Shown piece by piece: positions 1-5,321 of a stretch of 6,871 nt of DNA. Positions within the stretch are counted from its first letter, which is position 1; each line of letters begins with the position of its first letter. The notes under the pieces are model-generated. The model did not search any database. It was not told where the DNA came from and worked only from the letters and a program-made list of their open reading frames with translations. A program made the position numbers and the translations under genes. The DNA comes from Pseudomonadota bacterium (GTDB lineage: Bacteria; Pseudomonadota; Gammaproteobacteria; Acidiferrobacterales; UBA6901), in the NCBI GenBank assembly GCA_021785795.1, contig JAJYEK010000190.1, forward strand, positions 1 through 6,871. The letters run 5' to 3'.

Positions 1-63
1 AGGCTACCTTGGCGGTGGTCCGGGAGGAGTCCGGCCGTAGCGGACCGTGCGCTGTCGGTGGTC

Positions 64-90
64 CTGCATTGGCCTGTGGAACCGATGCAG
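64..90 (+). other. Hairpin in the 5' region before the SHOCT gene
   Basis: Arms 64-72 (CTGCATTGG) and 82-90 (CCGATGCAG) pair over nine positions with one G-T wobble, around a nine-base loop. No T-run follows, so it is not a standard intrinsic terminator on the + strand. It lies 40 bases before the SHOCT start codon and could be a leader structure or the tail of an upstream transcript. Bases 1-130 otherwise show no gene I can defend and no clear promoter. Confidence 0.3.
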
Positions 91-130
91 CGTGACGGGG
101 CGGCAGTGTCGAGACTGAGGGAGGATCACA

Positions 131-379
131 ATGTACAACTGGGGCTGGGGAAACATGATGGGGTACGGCGCCTGGTGGGGTATGGGCTGGTTATTCATGA
201 TTCTGTTCTGGCTGGCGATCATCCTGGCGGTCGTGGGGCTGATGAAATGGCTCATCGGTGCCTCGCCTCGTAGCGAGGTGCCACGGCAGAAGGATGCGCT
301 TGACATTCTTAGGGAGCGTTATGCCCGGGGGGAGATCGAACGCGAGGAGTTTGAACAGAAAAGGCGTGATTTGACGTAG
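131..379 (+). CDS. Small single-span membrane protein with C-terminal SHOCT domain
   Basis: This 82-residue protein has three parts. Residues 1-20 are rich in Trp, Gly, Met and Tyr (for example WGWGNMMGYGAWW). Residues about 19-43 form one strongly hydrophobic membrane segment. Residues about 55-81 form a short charged helix pair of the SHOCT type (DALDILRERYARGEIEREEF). SHOCT is a roughly 30-residue module usually found at protein ends; its function is not established, though oligomerisation or nucleic acid binding has been suggested. The ATG is well supported by an AGGGAGG Shine-Dalgarno at 118-124, six bases upstream. The HMA-domain gene follows 53 bases after the stop, so the two probably share a transcript. 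The Met/Trp-rich amino end is compatible with metal contact at the membrane, but that is inference. The SHOCT assignment is fairly firm; the cellular role is unknown. Confidence 0.82.
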   Translation: MYNWGWGNMMGYGAWWGMGWLFMILFWLAIILAVVGLMKWLIGASPRSEVPRQKDALDILRERYARGEIEREEFEQKRRDLT

Positions 380-432
380 TGACGTTCTGTACGAACCGGG
401 TGGTGGAAGAGCGATGGAGGATTTTTCAGGCT

Positions 433-648
433 ATGAGTGACCGCGAAACGCGATTCGACGTCAATGGCATGAAATGCGATGGTTGTACTGCCAGGGCTAC
501 GGCGGCTATCCGGTCTGTTGCAGGCGTGACGGATGTCAAGGTAGATCTTTCCGGAAAATCGGCCGTCGTGAAGGGTGATGCTGATCCGGGAGCTGTTATC
601 CAGGCACTGAAGCAGGTGGGCTATCCCGCGTCGGTCAACCGACGATAG
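433..648 (+). CDS. Free-standing heavy-metal-associated (HMA) domain protein, CopZ-like copper carrier
   Basis: This 71-residue protein is a single HMA domain. The metal loop is GMKCDGC at residues 12-18, with Cys15 and Cys18 as the expected Cu(I) ligands, and it ends with the usual QVGYPA segment near residues 61-66. Proteins of this size and fold are cytosolic carriers that pass Cu(I), or sometimes Hg(II) or Zn(II), to a P1B-type ATPase. CopA is encoded 2 kb downstream, so a CopZ-like role is likely, but the metal is not proven by sequence. I chose the ATG at 433: a GGAGG at 416-420 precedes it, with somewhat long spacing, and the HMA fold begins at once. An in-frame GTG at 379, overlapping the SHOCT stop as TAGTG, would add 18 residues unlike any HMA start and has only a weak, distant AAGG. 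The gene is co-directional with the SHOCT gene and ends three bases before the stop of the opposing gene. Confidence 0.85.
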   Translation: MSDRETRFDVNGMKCDGCTARATAAIRSVAGVTDVKVDLSGKSAVVKGDADPGAVIQALKQVGYPASVNRR

Positions 649-651
649 CGT

Positions 652-2232
652 TCAGCTGGCACGCGCCAGCTGCCTGATCCATGGGGCCGGATCCTCGGTT
701 CCGGTCCAGCAGAACATTTCCGCTTCATCGCGTTGCGGTGCCTCGAAGTTCTGCAGCTGTTGGTGTAATACGGCATGTGTGGCATCCGAGATGTCCTCCT
801 GCGTGCGCGAGCGCAGGTCCAGGCGCCGCTCCAGTTCGGAACGCGGTGTGCAGCAAAAGATGATCCCGAACGCGGTTCCGAGCGAGCGCGCGAGCGCCGC
901 GGCTTGCAGACGGTACGCGCGTCGCAGGAAGGTTGCATCCAGGATTGCCCAGCGTCCGGAGCTGACGATCTCGCGCGCATTCTTCAGAAGCGTCTTGTAG
1001 GTCTGCTCGGTCATCTCGGTGCTGTATATCCCACGCGCATAGGATGTGGCCTGGTGTTGCTCCAGCTGTAGGCCCGCCAGGTGCTTGCGTACGGCGTCCG
1101 AACGAACCGTGATTCCTCCGACGGCTTCGGCCGTCTGGCGTGCGATGGTGGTCTTTCCGCTGGCGCTCGGGCCGCAAGTGATGAGCAGGCCGCCTGCACG
1201 TCCGGTGGTGTATTCACGGGCCAGATTGAAATAGTGCGAGGCCTCGTTTGCAGCCGCAAGTCGCTGCGCCTCGCTGCTGGCGCTGTCCAGAAGAAACGAC
1301 GCGACTTTTCCGCGCACACAGGCGCGGTATGTCTGATAGAAATCGAGCGCGGCCAGACCGGCATAGTCGTCCGTTCGCTGCAAATACTCGTTCAAAAAGC
1401 AGTTTCCAAGACGCGGAAGGTTGCGCGCGTCCAGGTCCATTGTGAGAAACGCGATATCTCCGATGACGTCGCCGGCCCGGAACCGCTGGCTGAATTCAAT
1501 ACAGTCGAAGATAACGACCGCATCACCGTAAAGGCACATATTTCTGAGGTGCAGATCACCATGCCCGTCAACAATGCGGCCGGCAGAGACTCGCGCAGAG
1601 AACAATGCGGCGTTGGTGTGCATGAAGTCCTGTGTGTAGCTTCGGATGCGTTCAAACTGCGAACGCGTGATGCTGCGACCGATGTACGGCTCGGTCTGTG
1701 CAAAGTTCTGCCGTACGTGATCGGCGATGTTGTCCAGGCTGCCGTAGAGGTCGATATGGGGTCCGTGTTCGGCCAGGCCATGGAAGCGTGCCAGCTGACG
1801 AGCGACGTCGCGCATCTGATCACGGTCAAGCTTGCCGGCCGCGGCAAGCCGATCGAGCATTCCCTCTTGGGGCATTCGCACCATCTTTACCGCGTAGTCA
1901 GCAACCTCGGCGCCACCGTTGTCCGACCCGCTGCCCACCTTGAAGTTGCCGCCGACGGCTTGTATGGGCACTACGCCCAGATAGATCTGGGGTGCGAGCC
2001 GCCTGTTCAAGCGCACCTCGTCCTCACAGGCCTGTCGGCGACTGGACAGCGCTGTGAAGTCGAGAAATCCTAGTTCGACCGGCTTCTTGACCTTGTACGC
2101 ATAGGCGCCGGCGAGAAATACATCGGAAATATGGGTGTGCAGATGCACAAGCTCGTCCGCCGGATGCGGATAGGCTCCCGCATTGCTCAAGGCGGCCAGC
2201 ATATGTTCACGGTCGCGAGACTGACGGTTCAT
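652..2232 (-). CDS. Two-domain aminoglycoside-phosphotransferase-like kinase / P-loop ATP-binding protein
   Basis: This 526-residue protein matches the layout often annotated 'bifunctional aminoglycoside phosphotransferase/ATP-binding protein'. The N-terminal part (about 1-340) has the APH kinase fold: a nucleotide-side segment AYAYKVKKPVELGFLDF near 43-59, the catalytic loop HGDLHLRN at 224-231 (Asp226 as likely base, Asn231), and a metal-binding Asp243 in IFDCIEF. The C-terminal part (about 347-526) is an AAA_33-type nucleotide kinase domain with Walker A GPSASGKTT at 354-362 (Lys360). A later stretch, LDATFLRRAYR at 431-441, fits the second half of this fold. The substrate is unknown; the APH name reflects fold only and does not imply antibiotic resistance. 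I prefer the ATG at 2232, preceded by GGGAAG five bases upstream. An in-frame ATG at 2247 and a TTG at 2262 would add 5 or 10 residues but have weaker context. The gene is opposite to its neighbours and converges on the HMA gene. No good promoter was found for it. Confidence 0.88.
   Translation of the reverse strand: MNRQSRDREHMLAALSNAGAYPHPADELVHLHTHISDVFLAGAYAYKVKKPVELGFLDFTALSSRRQACEDEVRLNRRLAPQIYLGVVPIQAVGGNFKVGSGSDNGGAEVADYAVKMVRMPQEGMLDRLAAAGKLDRDQMRDVARQLARFHGLAEHGPHIDLYGSLDNIADHVRQNFAQTEPYIGRSITRSQFERIRSYTQDFMHTNAALFSARVSAGRIVDGHGDLHLRNMCLYGDAVVIFDCIEFSQRFRAGDVIGDIAFLTMDLDARNLPRLGNCFLNEYLQRTDDYAGLAALDFYQTYRACVRGKVASFLLDSASSEAQRLAAANEASHYFNLAREYTTGRAGGLLITCGPSASGKTTIARQTAEAVGGITVRSDAVRKHLAGLQLEQHQATSYARGIYSTEMTEQTYKTLLKNAREIVSSGRWAILDATFLRRAYRLQAAALARSLGTAFGIIFCCTPRSELERRLDLRSRTQEDISDATHAVLHQQLQNFEAPQRDEAEMFCWTGTEDPAPWIRQLARAS
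653..672. terminator. Perfect 8-bp hairpin at the convergent gene ends, possible shared 3' end signal
   Basis: Arms 653-660 (CAGCTGGC) and 665-672 (GCCAGCTG) are exact reverse complements around the four-base loop 661-664. The hairpin begins five bases after the stop of the HMA gene and contains the last codons of the opposing phosphotransferase/ATPase gene plus part of its stop codon. It would form in transcripts from either strand. No T-run follows on either side, so it may stabilise 3' ends or slow polymerase rather than act as a classical intrinsic terminator. Confidence 0.4.
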
Positions 2233-2283
2233 GTTCGCTTCCCGCATTGGCCACGGCTGCAAGGCATACAGGTTAGAAATTGC

Positions 2284-2347
2284 CCAGGCGGCTTGCCATG
2301 ACCCGGGTCAACTTCCGCCCAGCCGCCAGGGCCGGGGAGCCGCCTGG
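2284..2347. repeat. 10-bp inverted repeat flanking a GC-rich segment
   Basis: CCAGGCGGCT at 2284-2293 is the exact reverse complement of AGCCGCCTGG at 2338-2347, with 44 bases between. A second, competing pairing joins CGCCAGG (2324-2330) to CCTGGCG (2343-2349) around a 12-base loop. The segment lies 52-115 bases upstream of the kinase/ATPase start codon on the - strand, so it could be part of that gene's leader or control region. It could also be a chance product of high GC content. Confidence 0.45.
2299..2310. promoter_or_regulatory. 12-bp perfect palindrome TGACCCGGGTCA, candidate operator
   Basis: TGACCC and GGGTCA form a perfect, spacer-free palindrome, which would suit a symmetric dimeric DNA-binding protein. 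It lies about 67 bases upstream of the start codon of the - strand kinase/ATPase gene, inside the larger inverted repeat. I do not recognise it as the site of a named regulator. A TTGACC on the - strand overlaps its edge, but no fitting -10 element lies at the right distance. Confidence 0.3.
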
Positions 2348-2511
2348 CGCGGCATCGCATTGGCATGACTTGGTTTTGCGGACGAGCGCCCCCAATTCCA
2401 ACAGTTGTATGTGCGGCAGCCGATGATATACGGAAATTGTGTCCATTCATCCTGACAGGTTAGGAAGGATTAGCTTGAGTCGGTCTCAACAAACATCCCC
2501 GGCCGCGCGGT

Positions 2512-2541
2512 TTGTCATCGTACCCGCCATGCGGCGATAAT
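2512..2541 (+). promoter_or_regulatory. Sigma-70-like promoter for copA
   Basis: TTGTCA at 2512-2517 matches the -35 consensus at five of six bases. GATAAT at 2536-2541 matches the -10 consensus at five of six, with an 18-base spacer. Transcription would start near 2548, giving a leader of about 53 bases before the copA ATG. The spacer is slightly long, and MerR-family activators such as CueR act at promoters with long spacers, but those usually have 19-20 bases and a clear dyad in the spacer. Here only a weak CCGC-CAT-GCGG dyad (2524-2534) is seen. Confidence 0.5.
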
Positions 2542-2549
2542 AATCGCCG
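2532..2549. promoter_or_regulatory. 7-bp dyad over the copA -10 element, candidate operator
   Basis: CGGCGAT at 2532-2538 and ATCGCCG at 2543-2549 are exact reverse complements around the four bases AATA. The dyad covers the whole -10 hexamer and the expected start site, the position expected for a repressor site rather than an activator site. No candidate repressor gene lies in the window. In RNA, the right arm could instead pair with downstream leader sequence. Confidence 0.35.
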
Positions 2550-2582
2550 AGATGCGGATGCGGGGTTTTCGGGCCATCGGCG
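2545..2582 (+). other. Possible stem in the copA 5' leader
   Basis: CGCCG (2545-2549) plus ATG (2552-2554) can pair with CATCGGCG (2575-2582), leaving a two-base bulge at 2550-2551 and a 20-base loop that contains a short T-run. The stem would begin near the predicted transcription start and end seven bases before the GGAG ribosome site (2589-2592). It might affect mRNA stability or translation; the evidence is pairing only. Confidence 0.2.
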
Positions 2583-2600
2583 TGGATCGGAGTTTGGTGC

Positions 2601-4907
2601 ATGAGTGAAACGGCGACGTCGCTGCGGTTGTCCATCGGGGGCATGAGTTGCGCCGGCTGTGTGGCGACCGTCGAAAACACGCTGCGGGCGGTGCCGGGCG
2701 TGTCAGAAGCAACGGTCAACTTCGCTGAACACACCGCTTCCGTGACCGGCAGTGCACCAGCTGAGGCGCTGATTGCGGCGGTGACGCAGGCGGGTTACGA
2801 GGCGGCCGAGCTGCGTGGTGCCGAGGACGAGGCGCAGAAGGAGGCGGCGGAAATGGCCCATTACCGCCGCCTGTTACGCAAGACCGCCGTGGCCGCCGTG
2901 GTCGGAGTGCCGCTCATGCTGGGCGGGCCGCTTGGCTGGTTGCCGGCGCTTTCGACGCCATCGGGGCAGGTGTTCTGGCTGCTCGCGGGTGGTGCAACGC
3001 TGTTCGTCCTGTTCTATTCCGGCGGCCATTTCTTCAAGGGTGCGTGGAAGGCGTTCTGGACGCACAACGCCAATATGGATACGCTCGTCGCCCTTGGCAC
3101 GGGCGCGGCGTGGGTATACTCAATTGCGGTTACCGTATTTCCCGGGCTGGTTCCCGTACTCGCTCAACATGCCTACTTCGAGGCAGCGGCGATCATAATC
3201 GCGCTCATAAATCTCGGTTCGGCCCTGGAGATGCGCGCGCGTGGAAAAACCTCGGAGGCGATCAAGCGACTGATCGGTCTGCAGCCCAAGACGGCACGCG
3301 TGGTACGGGACGGACGGGAGATCGATATTCCGATCGGAGAGGTCGGCCTGCAGGAGACACTGCGGGTGCGCCCCGGAGAGAAGATCGCGGTGGACGGAAT
3401 CATCATCGACGGCCACTCCACAGTTGATGAGTCGATGCTGACCGGCGAGCCGCTGCCGGCGGCAAAGAAGGCGGGGGATGAGGTCGTGGGCGGGACACTC
3501 AACAAGTCCGGCACCTTCCTTTTCCAAGCTAAGCGCATCGGCAAGGATACGGTACTTGCGCACATCATCGAGATGGTGCGTCAAGCGCAAAATTCTAAGC
3601 CGGCGATCGGCCGGCTGGCCGACCGGGTCTCTTCAGTATTTGTGCCGAGCGTGCTGATCGTCGCGGTCGTCACCTTCCTGGTTTGGTTCAACCTGGGCCC
3701 CAGCCCGGTGCTGAGCTACGCGCTGGTAGCGACCATGACCGTTCTGATCATCGCATGTCCGTGCGCGCTCGGCCTTGCTACGCCGATCTCGATAATGGTC
3801 GGTGTCGGAAAGGCCGCCGAGTACGGCATTCTGATCCGCAAAGGAGATGCCCTGCAGCAGGCGGGGCGGCTAACGACAGTGGTATTGGACAAAACCGGTA
3901 CGGTCACTGCCGGTCGTCCCGCGGTAGCCTCCCTGCTTCCCGCGCCCGGGTGGGACGAGACCCGCCTGTTGCAGCTTGCGGCAAGCCTCGAGGCCGGGTC
4001 CGAGCATCCTCTGGCGGAAGCTTTGATCGAGGCGGCCGCCGCGCGCGGAATCGTGCTCCTGGGTCTGACCGGGTTCGAAGCGATCCCCGGGAAAGGTGTA
4101 CGTGCCCTATTGCCGGGCGGGGTGCAGCAGATTCAGGAGGCAGCCGGATTACGGCAAGTCCAAGCACCCGGAGGAGCTGCCGGCCACCAGGTGCTGCTTG
4201 GCAACGAAGGGCTCATGCGTGGCAATGGAATCGATCTGGGGAGCCTTGGGCGCGACGCGGCAACCATGGCGGCGCGCGCCGAAACGCCAATGTATCTTGC
4301 TCTAGACGGAACGATCGCGGGGATCGTGTCGGTTTCCGACCCGGTAAAGCCTGATTCGCGCGACGCGATCTCCCGTCTGCATGCCGCCGGCCTAAGAGTG
4401 GTGATGCTTACCGGCGACAACAGGGTTACGGCTCAGGCGGTTGCCGGGCAGGTTGGTATCGACGAAGTGCTTGCGGAGGTACTGCCGGCGGAAAAGTCGG
4501 AGCAGGTTGCGGCATTACAGGCGCGCGGCGAGATTGTGGGGATGGTTGGCGACGGCATTAACGACGCACCCGCCCTGGCGCGTGCCGACGTGGGTTTTGC
4601 CATAGGCACCGGCACCGACGTGGCGATTGAAAGCGCAGACGTTACTCTCATGCGGGGTTCGCTGCATGGTGTTGCTGACGCCATCGCGATATCGAAGGCA
4701 ACGGTCCGCAACATCAAACAGAACCTTTTCGGATCTTTCGTCTACAACAGTCTCGGGATACCCATAGCTGCTGGAGCGCTGTATCCTTTGTTCCACCTGC
4801 TGCTCAATCCCATGATAGCGGGCGGCGCGATGGCGATGTCCTCATTCACCGTCGTATCCAATGCAAACCGCCTGCGGTGGTTTGTGTCCGGGGAAAGGCG
4901 ACCATGA
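2601..4907 (+). CDS. copA: Cu+-exporting P1B-type ATPase CopA
   Basis: This 768-residue inner-membrane pump uses ATP to move Cu(I) out of the cytoplasm. One N-terminal HMA domain (about 8-71) carries GMSCAGC with Cys17 and Cys20. Eight membrane segments are expected, with the first four at about 95-115, 124-140, 160-183 and 193-212. The actuator loop has TGEPLP at 281-286. The transport site is CPC at 386-388 in segment 6, with Tyr715-Asn716 in segment 7 and MSS at 746-748 in segment 8, the Cu+ (P1B-1) pattern. Catalytic motifs are DKTGT at 430-434 (phosphorylated Asp430), SEHP with His469, GKG at 497-499, TGD at 604-606 and GDGIND at 650-655. The segment from about 504 to 528, between GKG and LLGN, looks about 20 residues longer than in familiar CopA proteins. 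The ATG has GGAG eight bases upstream (2589-2592). Its stop overlaps the cupredoxin start as ATGA. All key residues are intact, so the pump should be functional. Confidence 0.97.
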   Translation: MSETATSLRLSIGGMSCAGCVATVENTLRAVPGVSEATVNFAEHTASVTGSAPAEALIAAVTQAGYEAAELRGAEDEAQKEAAEMAHYRRLLRKTAVAAVVGVPLMLGGPLGWLPALSTPSGQVFWLLAGGATLFVLFYSGGHFFKGAWKAFWTHNANMDTLVALGTGAAWVYSIAVTVFPGLVPVLAQHAYFEAAAIIIALINLGSALEMRARGKTSEAIKRLIGLQPKTARVVRDGREIDIPIGEVGLQETLRVRPGEKIAVDGIIIDGHSTVDESMLTGEPLPAAKKAGDEVVGGTLNKSGTFLFQAKRIGKDTVLAHIIEMVRQAQNSKPAIGRLADRVSSVFVPSVLIVAVVTFLVWFNLGPSPVLSYALVATMTVLIIACPCALGLATPISIMVGVGKAAEYGILIRKGDALQQAGRLTTVVLDKTGTVTAGRPAVASLLPAPGWDETRLLQLAASLEAGSEHPLAEALIEAAAARGIVLLGLTGFEAIPGKGVRALLPGGVQQIQEAAGLRQVQAPGGAAGHQVLLGNEGLMRGNGIDLGSLGRDAATMAARAETPMYLALDGTIAGIVSVSDPVKPDSRDAISRLHAAGLRVVMLTGDNRVTAQAVAGQVGIDEVLAEVLPAEKSEQVAALQARGEIVGMVGDGINDAPALARADVGFAIGTGTDVAIESADVTLMRGSLHGVADAIAISKATVRNIKQNLFGSFVYNSLGIPIAAGALYPLFHLLLNPMIAGGAMAMSSFTVVSNANRLRWFVSGERRP

Positions 4908-5272
4908 ACCATCTCGCCGTCAACCTAGGCGGCGCAGCAGTCATCGGCCTGATCGTGTGGTGGTTCTGGCTCTCGCGGCCACGGGCTCGGCAAGCCAGCG
5001 CCGACACACCGATAGACATCGTCGTGGCCGATGGCGTCTATACACCCGCACGCATCGAAGTGCCGGCCGGGCGTCCTGTCACCCTACGCTTTCTGCGCAA
5101 GGACCCTAGCCCCTGCGCAGAAAAGGTGGTATTCGACGGGTTCAATACGGTTCGGGATCTGCCACTGGGCCAGCCTGTGGATCTGACCATCGTTCCGGAG
5201 CGGCCCGGAGAATATGAGTTTACCTGTCAAATGAAGATGTACCGGGGAACACTGGTCGTCAGAAACGCCTAG
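4904..5272 (+). CDS. Membrane-anchored cupredoxin-like copper protein
   Basis: This 122-residue protein begins with one hydrophobic segment at about 5-23 (an uncleaved anchor or signal; no clear cleavage site), followed by SRPRAR, whose positive charges suggest a cytoplasmic stop or linker that leaves the topology uncertain. From about 36 to 120 it has a Cupredoxin_1-type beta-sandwich domain. The conserved SPCAEKVVF segment holds Cys71, and the C-terminal copper loop [10 protein letters not shown] holds Cys108, Met110 and Met112. These Cys and Met residues are the likely ligands. Such proteins often sit beside copA and may receive copper exported by it, which would place the domain in the periplasm. 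The ATG at 4904 is preferred: it overlaps the copA stop as ATGA and follows GGGGAAAGG at 4890-4898, indicating translational coupling. An in-frame GTG at 4877 would add nine residues inside copA and lacks support. nrdJ follows after 49 bases. Confidence 0.87.
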   Translation: MNHLAVNLGGAAVIGLIVWWFWLSRPRARQASADTPIDIVVADGVYTPARIEVPAGRPVTLRFLRKDPSPCAEKVVFDGFNTVRDLPLGQPVDLTIVPERPGEYEFTCQMKMYRGTLVVRNA

Positions 5273-5274
5273 TG

Positions 5275-5288
5275 CGATACCGCTATCG
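5275..5288 (+). other. Short hairpin between the cupredoxin gene and nrdJ
   Basis: CGATA (5275-5279) pairs with TATCG (5284-5288) around the loop CCGC, and two outer G-T wobbles could extend it. It starts three bases after the cupredoxin stop and has no T-run, so a terminator is unlikely and read-through into nrdJ is plausible. No convincing promoter lies in the 49-base gap. Confidence 0.2.
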
Positions 5289-5321
5289 TGACGTTTCATC
5301 GGGCCTGATCGGGTGGCGGCT

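Larger units (their letters stand above)
2233..2600. other. Non-coding divergent control region between the kinase/ATPase gene and copA
   Basis: This 368-base gap separates the divergent starts of the - strand kinase/ATPase gene and copA. No convincing small gene lies in it. The left half is GC-rich and holds a 12-base palindrome and inverted repeats (2284-2347). The middle (about 2380-2500) is more AT-rich and shows nothing I can name. The right part holds the likely copA promoter, a dyad over its -10 element and a possible leader stem. No CueR-type box (ACCTTCC, seven bases, GGAAGGT) is present. No regulator gene is nearby to suggest which protein binds here. Confidence 0.7.

Noticed and set aside
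2..40. A short frame ending in TAG that could be the tail of an upstream + strand gene (ends GPGGVRP)
   Set aside because: Only 12 codons are visible and other frames also stay open, so there is no basis for choosing it.
379..432. GTG start for the HMA gene overlapping the SHOCT stop (TAGTG)
   Set aside because: It adds 18 residues unlike HMA proteins and lacks a well-placed ribosome site; ATG 433 fits the domain start.
414..440. Eight-codon frame MEDFSGYE overlapping the HMA start
   Set aside because: No ribosome site or leader-peptide signature was seen; likely chance.
1081..2073. A 330-codon open frame on the + strand opposite the kinase/ATPase gene
   Set aside because: It is fully antisense to a well-supported gene, resembles no family I recognise, lacks a ribosome site, and is explained by the GC-rich codon pattern of the real gene.
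2283..2311. Promoter for the - strand gene using TTGACC at 2306-2311
   Set aside because: At 16-18 bases the -10 position reads CCTGGG or similar GC-rich sequence, so no acceptable -10 element exists.
2444..2480. Second copA promoter using CTGACA at 2452-2457
   Set aside because: No AT-rich -10 element lies 16-19 bases downstream.
3120..3590. Open frames of 90-160 codons on the - strand inside copA
   Set aside because: They are antisense to an intact copA reading frame and show no recognisable domain or ribosome site.
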